From: Notamacropus eugenii | Taxonomy: Eukaryota; Chordata; Mammalia; Diprotodontia; Macropodidae | DNA length: 64,000 bases | NCBI RefSeq assembly: GCF_028372415.1 | Contig: NC_092872.1 | Location: 516,894,224 to 516,958,223, forward strand | Direction of reading: 5' to 3' | Notes under the pieces: generated by a model | Told to the model about the DNA's origin: nothing | What the model saw: only the letters and a program-made list of their open reading frames with translations | Databases searched by the model: none | Part shown: positions 54,870 through 64,000 of the stretch, piece by piece | Numbering within the stretch: the first letter of the stretch is position 1 | Layout of the letters: the number at the start of each line of letters is the position of its first letter | Program-made: the position numbers and the translations under genes

Positions 54870-55112
54870 TTCCAGTCATGTCTGACTCTTCATGGCTCAA
54901 TTTGAAGTTTGCTTGGCAAAGATACTAGAATGGTCTGCCATTTTCTTCTCCAGCTCATTTTACAGATGAGGAAACTGAGACAAACAGGGTTAAGTGACTT
55001 GCCCAGGGTCACACAACTAATAAGTATCTGAGGTAGGATTTGAACTCACAAAGATGAGTCTTCCTGACTCCAGACCTTGTCCTCTATCCACTTTGCTGCC
55101 TAACTGCCCTTT
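54870..55112 (-). repeat. CORE-SINE with RTE/BovB-type tail
   Basis: 'cagtcatgtctgactcttca', 'gcttggcaaagatactagaa', 'gacttgcccagggtcacaca' and a head near 55085-55110. Preceded by an ATTT/ATTC low-complexity run (54805-54835). Confidence 0.8.
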
Positions 55113-55604
55113 ATGAAAGCAAGATACGTGACTTAAAACAAATGATTACACTTCTGCCGTCAAGAAGAATAAATAAAATTCAGTTAAGATAATGTGTTCA
55201 TTATTTTTTTCTTCTTTTGATATAACCCATAAAAATAAAGCATTTCTAACTTCGTTTATTAACTCACTTTTCCAGGTCCTTGAGAGAATTTATTTGAAGG
55301 TGATTGGTGTGATTCAATGTGGCATAACCAGAGCATTGGAGAATGGGGACCCAAGCTTCAGAAGTAATGTACTCAACTGCATGGCCAAGTCAGGCCTTAG
55401 CACTTCAGAATCCCCAAGCTGTCACTCTGATGATCTGTTTAGGGAGTCCGGCCTTAGTTTCTTCCATTTTCTATAGAGGCTAGAGCTCCTTTTTTTAATT
55501 ATTCTAAATTTTACAGATGCAAAAATGAACACCTCTAAAAACAAAATAGAAAGAAAAGAGGACTGCATGCAAAACTTCAGATCTGTTACACATAGTTTGC
55601 TTTT
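55113..55604. other. Unique-looking DNA with a 94-codon frame
   Basis: A plus frame, 55192-55476, encodes a mixed-composition peptide with a polypyrimidine-CAG word ('cacttttccag') inside. No family recognised and no donor found, so not called a gene. Confidence 0.25.
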
Positions 55605-55745
55605 GCGGGGGAGGTGAGGGAGGAAATCAGGGTTAAATGACTTGCCTAGGGTCACAAGCTAATATCTGAGGCCCTATTTGAACTCAGGTCCTCCAGACTC
55701 CGGGACTCAGGGCTCTATCCATTGTACCACCTACCTGCTCCCGTA
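55605..55745 (-). repeat. Short tRNA-headed SINE (WSINE1-like)
   Basis: 'tttgcgggggaggtgaggga', 'gacttgcctagggtcacaag', 'tttgaactcaggtcctccag' and 'ctatccattgtaccacctac'. The tail type differs from the MIR, MIR3 and RTE-tailed copies. Confidence 0.6.
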
Positions 55746-55930
55746 CAGCCTGCTTTAAAAAAAAAAAAAGTACGTGATAAATTCAACATAACACTTTCAA
55801 AGCTGTCCTGCTTGTCTGTGTTTCCTTCTGAACTTTCTTCTGTTCTCTTCTGTGCATTTTTTTTAAAAAATGCTTTATTCATTCTCCTTTCTTGTTTTTT
55901 GATAGATGGGGAGAGGGATAGAGAAATGGG

Positions 55931-55961
<31 letters not shown>

Positions 55962-56449
55962 TGCATTTACTAAATATTTATTATGTTCTAGGCACTGTGT
56001 GCTAGAAATATTTGTACTTCTAGAACACTAGCGAACAAGACAATCCTTGCCGTTAAAGAACCTATTTCCATGTTGGAAGATAACACATAAAGGGGTGCTC
56101 AAACCTGCACAGTTTTTTAAAAATAAGTTACTCCTACCATCACCTCAAGTTAGCATCTTACCATCATCATCATATTACACATTATATATCATATTATATA
56201 TATGATATATCATATAACTCTATATAACACTGTACAAAATACTGTATCATATTATTATATCTTACGTCTTCCCTTTTACTATCAGACTCCTAGAAATAAT
56301 TGTCTATGTTGCCTGCCTCCACTTCCCCACTCACTCACTTCCCATTCTCTTGCAGTCTCTCAACAGAAATTGCTTTGTCAGATATTATCAACGATCTGTT
56401 AAGTGATTAAAAAAAACCCAGTGGTCTTTTCTTAGTCATAGGATTCATT
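55746..56449. other. Unclassified DNA with GA and TA simple repeats
   Basis: (GA)n at 55925-55962 and a TATA/CATA-rich patch at 56170-56255. A degraded reverse L2 end is possible at 55965-56060 ('gttctaggcactgtgtgcta'). Confidence 0.5.
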
Positions 56450-56635
56450 ATAGGATTTTAAAGCTGGAAGGAATAGATCGTTGAATTCAATTTTGTCATT
56501 TTACAGGTGAGGAGACTGAGGCCCAGAGAGAGGAAATGACTTGCCTGAGGTCACACAAGTAACAAGTAGCAGAGGCTAGATTCAAACCCAGGTCTGACTC
56601 CAAATCTCTTGCTCTTTCCACTACTCTTCCAATAC
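56450..56635 (-). repeat. MIR3-like CORE-SINE
   Basis: 'attttaaagctggaaggaat', 'cattttacaggtgaggagac' and 'gacttgcctgaggtcacaca'. Confidence 0.75.
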
Positions 56636-56957
56636 CTTCTCACTCAAACTAGGCCTCAAAAGATGGGGAAGACTTGTACTGGCATGTCAAGCCTGGAAAG
56701 CAAGTTCAGGGTCATCAAAATCTAGGCTAGACAAAGGTTCCTCTTGTGAAAGAGAGACTAAGTTTTGGGTCAGATTCTGAGGGACCTGAATACCAGGATG
56801 AGGAGTTTGGACTTTCTCCTGTAGGCAATAGGAAGCCATTGAAGATAGCTGAGCAGAGGATAGCTCTGTTTGCAGTTGTATTTTAGGAAGATGTTAATCT
56901 GGATGCTGTCAAGGTTGAACTGGAGGATGAGAGGTGAGAGGCAAGATTTGTGCAATG
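56636..56957 (-). mobile_element. L2 LINE ORF2 3' region, antisense
   Basis: The minus peptide YLQWLPIAYRRKSKLL (plus about 56850-56800) is the conserved L2 ORF2 C-terminal motif. Frame breaks lie around it. The L2 resumes at 57165 after a SINE. Confidence 0.85.
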
Positions 56958-56959
56958 TT

Positions 56960-57135
56960 GATCATAATTCCCAATTTACTGTGTTTTTACAAAACACAGT
57001 CCTTTGAGGCAGGTAAAGCAAGGATTTATATTCCTTATTTTACAAATGATGCAGCTCAGTTTCAGAGAGCTTAAGTGACTTGCTTGAAGTCACATAGCTA
57101 GGATTCAAACCCAGCTCTTTTGCTCCATATTTGCT
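56960..57135 (-). repeat. CORE-SINE inside L2
   Basis: 'cctttgaggcaggtaaagca', 'attttacaaatgatgcagct' and 'gacttgcttgaagtcacata'. Confidence 0.6.
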
Positions 57136-57164
57136 GCCACTGGACACTTAGGGGAATTCCTCGA

Positions 57165-57322
57165 TGAGCTAAGGGAGTGATGGTGGAGGGGATGGGAAGG
57201 AAGGGGAGGAAGAGGAGTAGATGAGTGTGAGAAGTCCTTCCAGTGAAGAATCCCCCATTGTGGATGAGTGGATATGAGAGATAAAGAGAGGAAGAAGTCA
57301 AGGATGACTCAAAATTGGGAAG
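57165..57322 (-). mobile_element. L2 LINE, antisense, continuation
   Basis: 'gtggatatgagagataaaga' and 'gaagtcaaggatgactcaaa' continue the L2 at 56636 in the correct reverse order. Confidence 0.55.
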
Positions 57323-57324
57323 TG

Positions 57325-57665
57325 ACATCACAGACCAAGGGCTGGAAAGGCTCTCAGAGCTTTTGGTTCCTCATTTTAAAGATGAGGAAACTGAGGCCAG
57401 GAAGGTGAACAGGTGCAATAAGGGTCATCAGGAAGAACACTCTACCCTGCATCCCCCAACCCCACAACATGCTGGATTTGGGCACCTCCCCCAGAGCTGA
57501 GAATGGGCATTTGGTTCTCCAGGGAGAGATATGCTGTCTGGCTCAGGGGCTCCTGCTTTCCTCTGCTACAAATGACTTGTCCAAGGTCACAAAGGTAGCA
57601 AGTGTCAGAGCTTGGATCTAAACCTGGCGTTGTCAGAGACAATATTCTTTCTATGGTATTACCCA
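57325..57665 (-). repeat. MIR3-like and MIR-like fragments
   Basis: 57325-57420 ('ctcattttaaagatgaggaa') and 57560-57665 ('gacttgtccaaggtcacaaa') are both antisense. Unclassified DNA lies between. Confidence 0.55.
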
Positions 57666-57784
57666 TTCTGGGAAGGCTCTCTTCTTTTGGAAGGTAAGAG
57701 AACCCGATGCCAGCCTGTAGGCCCTTTCTCCAACCCCACCACCATATTCCATGTGACCTGGCAGAGAGGGGGGCACTTCCCATT

Positions 57785-57935
57785 GGGAAAGCAGTATGGT
57801 AGTAGGGTCAGAGTACAGAAATGTAGTTTCAGCACTGCCACAACCTTGTATGGTCAAGTCACAGCCCATCTCTGGCCCTCTAGGACTGCCTATACAGAAA
57901 GAGAGAGTTGGACTATATACTTTCAAAATTCCTTT
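57785..57935 (+). repeat. MIR3-like CORE-SINE
   Basis: 'agtttcagcactgccacaac' and the tail 'gagagttggactatatactt'. Confidence 0.6.
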
Positions 57936-58544
57936 CTTTCTCTAGAGGAAGTTACAGTGAGGGAGAAAAACCCAAGAGTAGTTTTAAAAATCAACACATT
58001 GCCCCCCATACACACACCCAGCCCAGGGGTGGCCTTCCCTCCATTAGGGAGCCTCAATTTTAAATAAACCATCCCCAGGTCATGGGTCAACTCCAGGTCT
58101 CCCCTGCTCCAGAACCAGGGCAGCTCCCTGAAGGCAGTGCCCCCTTTCCTCCATCTCCCTGACAGGGGTGACTGAGAACATAAACACTGGCCAGAGCCTC
58201 AGGGGTCTCTCACAGGAGAGGTCTTGGAAGAGGGCGGGAGCTCTTGGAGTCCTGTTTACACAGAGCAGTAGGGGTCACAGGCCTCCCCAGACTCCCAGAG
58301 CCTACCCGCTGGAATCTGAAAACAAATACAGACCCTGCTCCCCAGCCCACCCCCATCACCCACTGTTTCTATCCTAGGTCCCACTGGCTAGGAGTCTGTC
58401 TTTCAACCACGCCAGGCATCAGCCCCCCTCCCACACTTTGTGAGGGAACAGAAAATAGAACACAGATGAGTTCTGTACTGTCCACTTGAAAGCTATCAGA
58501 AACCCCTATTCCCAGACAGAAGGTAGAGTCATGAAGCTATCAAG
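57936..58544. other. Repeat-free DNA with forkhead-like words
   Basis: 'ataaaca' (58180), 'tgtttaca' (58253) and 'aaacaaata' (about 58320) occur within 150 bp. No exon supported. Possible enhancer. Confidence 0.3.
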
Positions 58545-58609
58545 CCTAGAGTCTTAAAATACGCTACATGAGAGGGGACCTGAGAGATCCCTCTTGTCCA
58601 AAATCCTCT

Positions 58610-59085
58610 CATCCGTGCTATTCAGGAAATTCTAGTAATTCCCTATTACCTCCAGGATCAAATATGAAATCCTCTGTTTGGCATTTATAGCCCTTCGCAG
58701 CAGTCCCCTGGTTACCCTTCCAGCCTTCTTTCACATTAACCCCAATCCTCCCTTGACTGGCATCCTCACTATTCCTCACACAAGACACTCTATCTCCTGA
58801 CTCTGGGCATCTTCCCTGGCTGGCTCCCATGCCTGGAATGCTCTCCCTCCTCATCCCAATCCCTTGGTTCCCCTGGCTTCCTTCTACAAGAAGCCTTTCC
58901 TGATCCCCTTTAGTGCTAGCTGGTGACTTCCATGGAAGATCTAATATCAGTATACAAGCATGTAGCTTGTTTGTATGTAGCTATTTACGTCTTGGCTCCC
59001 CCTAGCAGACAGTGAGCTCCTTAAGAGCAGGGGCTGTTTTTTCTTTGTATCCCCTTCACTTAATCAATGCTTGTTTAAATGAGAA
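58610..59085 (+). mobile_element. L2 LINE 3'UTR and terminus
   Basis: 'tcccatgcctggaatgctct', 'aagaagcctttcctgatccc', 'agcagacagtgagctcctta' and 'ctttgtatccccttcact' are the full L2 3' order, about 475 bp. Confidence 0.8.
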
Positions 59086-59744
59086 GAGATCTACCTTGAG
59101 GAGAGGGGAGGGGATTTACAAGGTCGCACAAACCCCTAATGGGGGAACCAGGACTTGTCCTCAGGCTTTCTACTTGCTGGGCCAGCGGTCATGAAGGAGA
59201 GAGAGACCTGAGGAAGCCTTAGTCTATCACCCGGAACCATGTGGTCAGGATGACCATGGTTGCCAGGATGACCATGCTCTGGGGGCAACTTTGGCAGTTT
59301 TAGCCAGCAAGGAGGACGAGATCCTTTCCTCATCTCTGTTTTTAATGGGGAAGGGGCTGAGCTACCCACATCCTCCATCCCAGCAGGGGTTGAGTTGGGG
59401 GGAAGGTGACCTGGCGCTCTCTCCCAGCCCTCTCCAGCTCCATTTCCGACAGCTGCTGTCCCTCACTCTTGCAGAATTCCCCAGAGATCTGCCATGTCCT
59501 ATAAACAGGAAGTGTCCTGGCCCAGGGGGGAGGAAGAGGGGAGATGCCAAGGGTTGCCTGCTGATGTGAATTTTTCAGGTATGGAATTCTGTATCCCCAG
59601 GGATTATAGAGTCCTGGCCAGTCTTGGGGGACTGGTAAGTGGAAATTAGTAAATGGAAAAGCATATCAGGGATTAAGACTTCTAAGGCTCCCTCTGAGAC
59701 TGTAGGGTGCCCCCCCCCCCCATCCCCATCTGAGCTGCCACTGA
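59086..59744. other. Unique-looking DNA
   Basis: 59140-59380 has an 80-codon minus frame with a short GHPG/GHPD repeat from 'tgaccatggttgccaggatg' text. No family recognised. A run of 13 C is near 59710. Confidence 0.3.
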
Positions 59745-59908
59745 ATTTAGGATTTAAAGCTGGAGATCTTGGAGATCTTTATTTTTCAGAAAAGGGCTCT
59801 GAGGTCAAGAGAAGGAAGGTGATTTGTTCAAGGTCATAGAGGAAATTGCAGACAGGGGACCCAAACGCAGGTCTTTTTAATGCAAAGTTAATGTGCTCCC
59901 TCCTCTAC
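59745..59908 (-). repeat. MIR3-like CORE-SINE
   Basis: 'aggatttaaagctggagatc', 'aagaaggtgatttgttcaag'-like core and an antisense head. Confidence 0.6.
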
Positions 59909-60174
59909 CCTGAAGCTTTCCTGTTGTCCTGGGTGGGTCCAGTCACCTGCCCTTATGTTCAGGCTTCCCCGGTGGGAGGAAGTCCCTAAAAGGAGGGAAG
60001 GTATCTAGAGTAGCTTAGCATAGATATCCTAGGATGCCTAGGACACCTTGGCAAGACCTTCCCTCTAGTTCAGGTGCCTCCTAGACATTTGCAATCCTCC
60101 CCTCTCCCACCCCCTACCCCTCCACACACACACACACACCTGTGAAATCAATCTTTTCAGGGCTCTAGTCAGGT

Positions 60175-60395
60175 TTCTCTAATTCTTTCCTCAAGCCACT
60201 CCTTTGGCCTTGTCCTCCACCCTACTCTTCCTTCTCAGCAACCTCTTTTTCCCTAAAGGAAATCCTCCCCCACCCCCTTCCTCCTTTCTAGGTCCCCTTT
60301 CTATGTTAGGGATTGTTTTGTTTGCTTGTATTTGTCTCCCCACCAACAGCTGGTTCCTAGTACACAGTAAGCATTTAATAAAAATGCTCTCTCTC
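60175..60395 (+). mobile_element. L2 LINE 3' end
   Basis: 'ttgtttgcttgtatttgtct', 'ctggttcctagtacacagta' and 'agcatttaataaaaatgctc'. A TCTCTG simple repeat follows at 60388-60435. Confidence 0.6.
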
Positions 60396-60484
60396 TGTCT
60401 CTCTGTCTCTGTCTCTATCTCTATCTCTGTCTCTCCTTTGCATTTAATCCACTAATCCCTTTAGGCAATTCTCTGGTATGTTTA

Positions 60485-60635
60485 TTATTTGTCTATGTGT
60501 CCTTCCTTCCATAACACTGTCAGCTCCTTGACAAAAGGGCCTTTGCCACATCTGTCTTTGTGTCTTCAGGGTTGATCACAAGGCCTTACCCATAGTAGGT
60601 TTTTAATAAATTCTTATTGATTGAATCATTGATAT
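60485..60635 (+). mobile_element. L2 LINE 3' end
   Basis: 'cactgtcagctccttgacaa' and 'cccatagtaggtttttaata' ending 'ttcttattgattgaat'. Confidence 0.7.
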
Positions 60636-60649
60636 CAGCTTGGTGGGGA

Positions 60650-60735
60650 GGGGGAGGCTGATATCAAATCTCCATTAGACAAAGGATTGGATTAAATGAC
60701 CTTAGACATCCCTTCCAATTTTCAGATTCTGTGAG
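60650..60735 (+). repeat. MIR3/CR1-type tail fragment
   Basis: 'ggattggattaaatgacctt' and 'cagattctgtgagtg'. Confidence 0.5.
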
Positions 60736-61251
60736 TGTATGAATGAATGGGAAGATTAGACTGTAACAGGTGTTCTTTCCCATCCCTAAGGGACAAAGGC
60801 AGGGACAGCAAAGCAGGCAAGCCTGAGCCACTCTGTCCAGTGGCTAGGGCCCCTGGAAGACTAGCCTGCTAAACTCCAAGAAGTCCATCTCCATTCCAAG
60901 ACAAACGTGGAGAAGGGCAGTCAGTGTATTTTCAACAACCCTTACCTTCTCAGAATAAAGAGAGATACAGAGGTTGGAAAGTGAGAACAGAGCTGGAGAA
61001 GGACATGCAGCTGTTCAGAAACCAGGAACATCCACCAAAGCCAATCCTAGCACAGGAGAAAGACCTGGGACTCAGGCTGGGAGAGAAAGTGTTTGCCCTG
61101 GGTCTCCCTCCCACAAGTGTGCAGTCACAGGGAACCAGGAACTCTCTTCCTTCCCCTTACCTTTCCTCTTCCTTTCAAGGAGAGGACAAGAAGAAGGAGA
61201 GAGATAGCTCTTTAGCCCCAGACCAGCCCCTCATTTTCTGCCTTAACAGCT
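60736..61251. other. Unique-looking DNA
   Basis: A 109-codon plus frame (60924-61253) is lysine- and glutamate-rich without family features. A second overlapping frame argues against coding. Confidence 0.3.
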
Positions 61252-61500
61252 GAGGCAGCCAGTAGTACAATGGATAGAGCACTGGGCATGGAGTCAGGCT
61301 GGCATCAGATACTTACTAGCTGTGTGACCCCAGGCAAGTCATTTAGCCTCTGTTTGCCTCAGTTTCCTCATCTGTAAAATGGGGGTTAGAATATCACCTC
61401 CCTCACAGGACATAGGCTCAAATGAGATAATATTCATAAAGTGCATAGAATAGTGCCTGGCATACAGTAGGCACTATATAAGTGCTTATTCCTTTCCCTT
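61252..61500 (+). repeat. CORE-SINE with L2-type tail, well preserved
   Basis: Head 'gtagtacaatggatagagca', core 'ctgtgtgaccccaggcaagt', tail 'aaatgagataatattcataa' and 'gtaggcactatataagtgct'. Confidence 0.85.
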
Positions 61501-61504
61501 ACCA

Positions 61505-61680
61505 TCATAGAACAATACAGCTGGAAGGAACATTATCCCAATTTTTTGCTTTCCAAATGCAGAAACCAAGACCCTGAAGTGAGGCTTCTAGTCTAAGGAG
61601 CAGAGCTAGAACCCTCATCCTCTACCCTGAAAAAGCAGTGTACACTCTTTCCACTTCAGTACTGTGACCCTGACTCCATG
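61505..61680 (-). repeat. MIR3-like CORE-SINE
   Basis: 'acaatacagctggaaggaac' and 'cagagctagaaccctcatcc'. Confidence 0.65.
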
Positions 61681-61684
61681 GGGA

Positions 61685-61870
61685 GGCAGCATCATTCAGT
61701 GGAAATAGTCATCGATCAGGATTCAGGAGACCTGAGTTCAAATCCTGATTTGGCTGCGTGTGACCTGTGGAACCTTAGAACAGGTAGTTATTTAGTTCCT
61801 CATCTGTAAGAAGAAAGGATTAGATCAGATAACATACCTTTGGGCTCTAAATCCATCATCCTATAAGCCA
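61685..61870 (+). repeat. MIR3-like CORE-SINE
   Basis: 'aggcagcatcattcagtgga', 'gacctgagttcaaatcctga' and the tail 'aggattagatcagataacat'. Confidence 0.7.
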
Positions 61871-61984
61871 CTTGATGATGAAAAAGGAAATAGGGAGAAA
61901 CAGGAATCAGACAGGACAAAGGGAGGAACTTAAGTCCTGACGCTGGAGCACATCCCCTGAAAGGCACCCAGCACCCAGAAATTC

Positions 61985-62228
61985 ATGGAGTGCTAGAACT
62001 AGAAAGGACCAGAGTCATCATAAACCATGAGGCCATAGATTTAGTGCTAGAAAGAGACTTTTGACATCATCCAATCCAATCCCCTCATTTTACACTGGAG
62101 GACATTGAGGTCCAGAGAGACAGTGACTGGCCTAAGGTCACTCAGTAAACAGCAGAGCTGGAATTCAAGACAATCCTGTCTCCAGATAAGAGTGCCTCTT
62201 CCACAGCTATCATGTGGTACCCTAAGAC
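61985..62228 (-). repeat. MIR3-like CORE-SINE with an extra tail piece
   Basis: A first tail at 61988-62015, then a second full antisense copy from 62030 ('atagatttagtgctagaaag', 'ctcattttacactggaggac'). Confidence 0.7.
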
Positions 62229-62242
62229 ACCTAGTTAGTGTC

Positions 62243-62512
62243 ACAGCAACTAGGTGGTACGGTGGTTAGAGCACTGGACTTGAACACTGGGAGACCTGAA
62301 TTCAAATACAACCTCATGACACTAGCTGTCATGGGCAAGTCATTTCATCTCTGTTGGCCTCAGTTTCCCCATCTGGAAAATGGGATTAATAATGGTACCT
62401 ATGTCCCAGGGTTGTCATGAGGGTCAAATGAGATACTTTTGTAAAGTACTTAGTGCCTGTCACATAGAAGGAGTTACATAAATGTTAGCTGCTATTATTA
62501 TTATTATTACAG
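62243..62512 (+). repeat. CORE-SINE with L2-type tail, well preserved
   Basis: 'cagcaactaggtggtacggt', 'cagtttccccatctggaaaa', 'cagggttgtcatgagggtca' and a terminal (ATT)n run. Confidence 0.85.
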
Positions 62513-62629
62513 TTTATATGGTTATTTTTTTTGTATTTAGGGACCTTAGAGATAACTAATCCTATGACAATGAAAGACCTAGTTTAAGCCCTAGCAATGA
62601 TAAGATCATGTTATCATAGATAATAAGAT

Positions 62630-62948
62630 CAATTAGAGGTAGAAGGTATGGACTGAAGAAGTCATGTAGTCCTTGAGGCCCAGAGAAATTGAGTGACTTG
62701 CCAAACATCACACAAGTCGTGGGGAGAAGAGCCACAATTTAGACCTAGGCCCTCTACCTCCAGAGTCTGCCACTGTATCACATAGCCTCCTATCCAACCC
62801 GTTTATTTCACAAATGGGAAAACTGAGACTCAGGGAGAGGAAGTGACTGCCCCAAGTATACAGGTAGCTAACAGCAGAGCTGAAAATAGAACCTAGATTT
62901 CCCAACCATTTGTCCAACGCTTTTTCCACTATCCCATATTGACCCATC
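62630..62948 (-). repeat. Two antisense MIR3/MIR-like SINEs
   Basis: 62630-62795 ('gaggcccagagaaattgagt') and 62800-62948 ('aaaactgagactcagggaga'). Confidence 0.65.
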
Positions 62949-63470
62949 CCATTAACTTCCAATCTAAGCTCCTTCTCTGGACTCCATAAAATGTCAATTC
63001 AGGACAGTCAAATCCAATCATCCTTCCTGGAGATGACATGGAGTGGAGTGGGGGACTCCACCAAGTCTTTTGGTAGCTTCAGCCCCTGGAGTTTGTTTGA
63101 GGGTCCCAAGATGTGGCCAGAACACACAGACATCTGTGCCCAGGACTCACATTAGCCCCAGGATTTCAGACTATCTTCCTGTTTCTGCCTGACCCATTGA
63201 AATAGTTTCCTGGCCTTCCTGACAGGGCCTGGGATGGAGTCAGAGCTCAGCTCTGTGCAGCCTTCACCTCTGACCCCAAGCTGCTTAGCTCAGGGAGGAG
63301 AATGGGCTGTGTGCCCAGGGGCTCCTGGCAGGGAAGGAGAGGAAAACCTTGACTCGAGGACCTTGAAGAAGGAACAGAAGAACTCTGAGTCTCTGTCCTC
63401 CAGATTCAGATTCCAAGCATTTTCACTGACTGTCCAAGCTAAAATCCCACATGGTACATCCCTCTGAGGT
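62949..63470. other. Unique-looking DNA
   Basis: A 77-codon plus frame starts at 63234 with no recognised family. No splice or promoter support. Confidence 0.3.
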
Positions 63471-63471
63471 C

Positions 63472-63632
63472 ATCTCCAATTGAGCTTGTCTATATCTTGA
63501 TTGTACATGGTTGCTAAATATTGTCTCTCCTATTAGACTGTGACCTTCTTGAGAGCAGAAACTTGTGCCTTGCTTTTAGTGAAGTACCCAACACATAGTG
63601 GTCCTTAATAAATGCTTAATGACAGCCTGACT
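63472..63632 (+). mobile_element. L2 LINE 3' terminus
   Basis: 'agactgtgaccttcttgaga' and 'cccaacacatagtggtcctt' ending 'aataaatgcttaatgac'. Confidence 0.8.
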
Positions 63633-63767
63633 GGTCCCATGGCCTGGACACCTAGGAATGGCCCCAACTGGCTGGGGACTAAATAGAGTAGAAATATTTA
63701 GGGGTGTGGAAGCTCCTTCCACATATGCTTCCTCTCAGGAGCGTTAGAAGACTGAGTCACTTAAGGA

Positions 63768-63948
63768 ACTGGCTCAGTGCAATGAAAGGAACAGTGCCTT
63801 TGGAATCAGGAGACCTGAGCTCATTTACTGACTGTGCAATCATGAGTAAGTCACCCTCTCTGATCTTCATTTTCCTCATTTGTAGCATAGGAATAATATT
63901 TATCTTGCCTTTGTCACAGGGTTGTGAAGTGAATTGTTATCATTCTTA
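63768..63948 (+). repeat. CORE-SINE with L2-type tail
   Basis: 'gtgcaatgaaaggaacagtg', 'tttcctcatttgtagcatag' and 'gtcacagggttgtgaagtga'. Confidence 0.65.
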
Positions 63949-63951
63949 CTT

Positions 63952-64000
63952 AATTCAACAAGCATTTGGAGAGTACCTCTTATGTACAAGGCGTACAATG
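63952..64000 (-). mobile_element. L2 LINE 3' terminus, antisense, cut by the window edge
   Basis: 'aattcaacaagcatttggag' is the reverse L2 end. It continues beyond the window. Confidence 0.55.

Noticed and set aside
59136-59378. 80-codon minus frame with GHPG/GHPD repeats
   Set aside because: The repeats derive from a short local nucleotide duplication near 59245-59275. No family or expression evidence.
1-64000. CRISPR arrays, bacterial operons, ribosome binding sites, phage genes
   Set aside because: The repeat content is that of a mammalian nuclear genome. No regularly spaced repeat array or compact gene order is present.

Overview
The window looks like marsupial nuclear DNA and appears to be almost entirely non-coding: no protein-coding exon could be supported. 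The assignment rests on the repeats. There are dozens of CORE-SINEs (MIR/MIR3-like and forms with an L2-type tail), SINEs whose tail reads like an RTE/BovB 3' end, many L2 and CR1/L3 LINE fossils, and L1 copies with the 3' end typical of marsupial L1. MER5A-like hAT and Tigger-like DNA transposons are also present. I cannot choose between opossum and an Australian lineage. One SINE (55605-55745) resembles WSINE1, which would hint at Australidelphia, but weakly.

Layout. 1-8 kb: old SINEs on both strands, two MER5A-like elements and unique DNA, including a GC-richer block at 6.2-6.8 kb. 8-13 kb: nested repeats with readable target-site duplications: an L1 in a SINE, an L1 tail in an L2, and an mRNA-like retrocopy in a CR1/L3. 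13.2-15.2 kb: antisense L1 with recognisable ORF2 reverse-transcriptase sequence. 15.2-17.7 kb: mostly unique. 17.7-23.2 kb: an antisense L2 opened by a 536-bp repeat and by a 3.9-kb block holding a split L1. 24.3-28.7 kb and 34.2-37.2 kb: two L1/HAL1-like elements in opposite orientation. Each carries 5'UTR- and ORF1-like sequence followed by only a C-terminal remnant of ORF2. Between them, 30.4-34.15 kb holds a long antisense L2 with younger insertions. 37-47 kb: SINEs, CR1/L3, a Tigger-like MITE, a pyrimidine-rich tract and diverged local duplications.

47.25-48.5 kb is the only CpG-dense segment. It contains a long CA/CAGA tract and a polypyrimidine block, and is the best promoter candidate. 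49.6-50.95 kb is a degenerate TG-rich tract interrupted by an antisense CR1/L3. 51.6-52.5 kb has repeat-free blocks with E-box, TATA-like and GATA-like words that could be conserved regulatory DNA. At 53.2 kb there is a plausible minus-strand poly(A) signal with 3'UTR-like sequence. 53.8-64 kb is again dense in SINE and L2 sequence, with forkhead-like words near 58.2 kb.

Repeat names come from recognising consensus-like words, not from a search. Boundaries are usually good to about 10-30 bases, except where target-site duplications fix them. The functional picture is of an intergenic or intronic region, perhaps near a gene served by the CpG island. No new protein system is visible.
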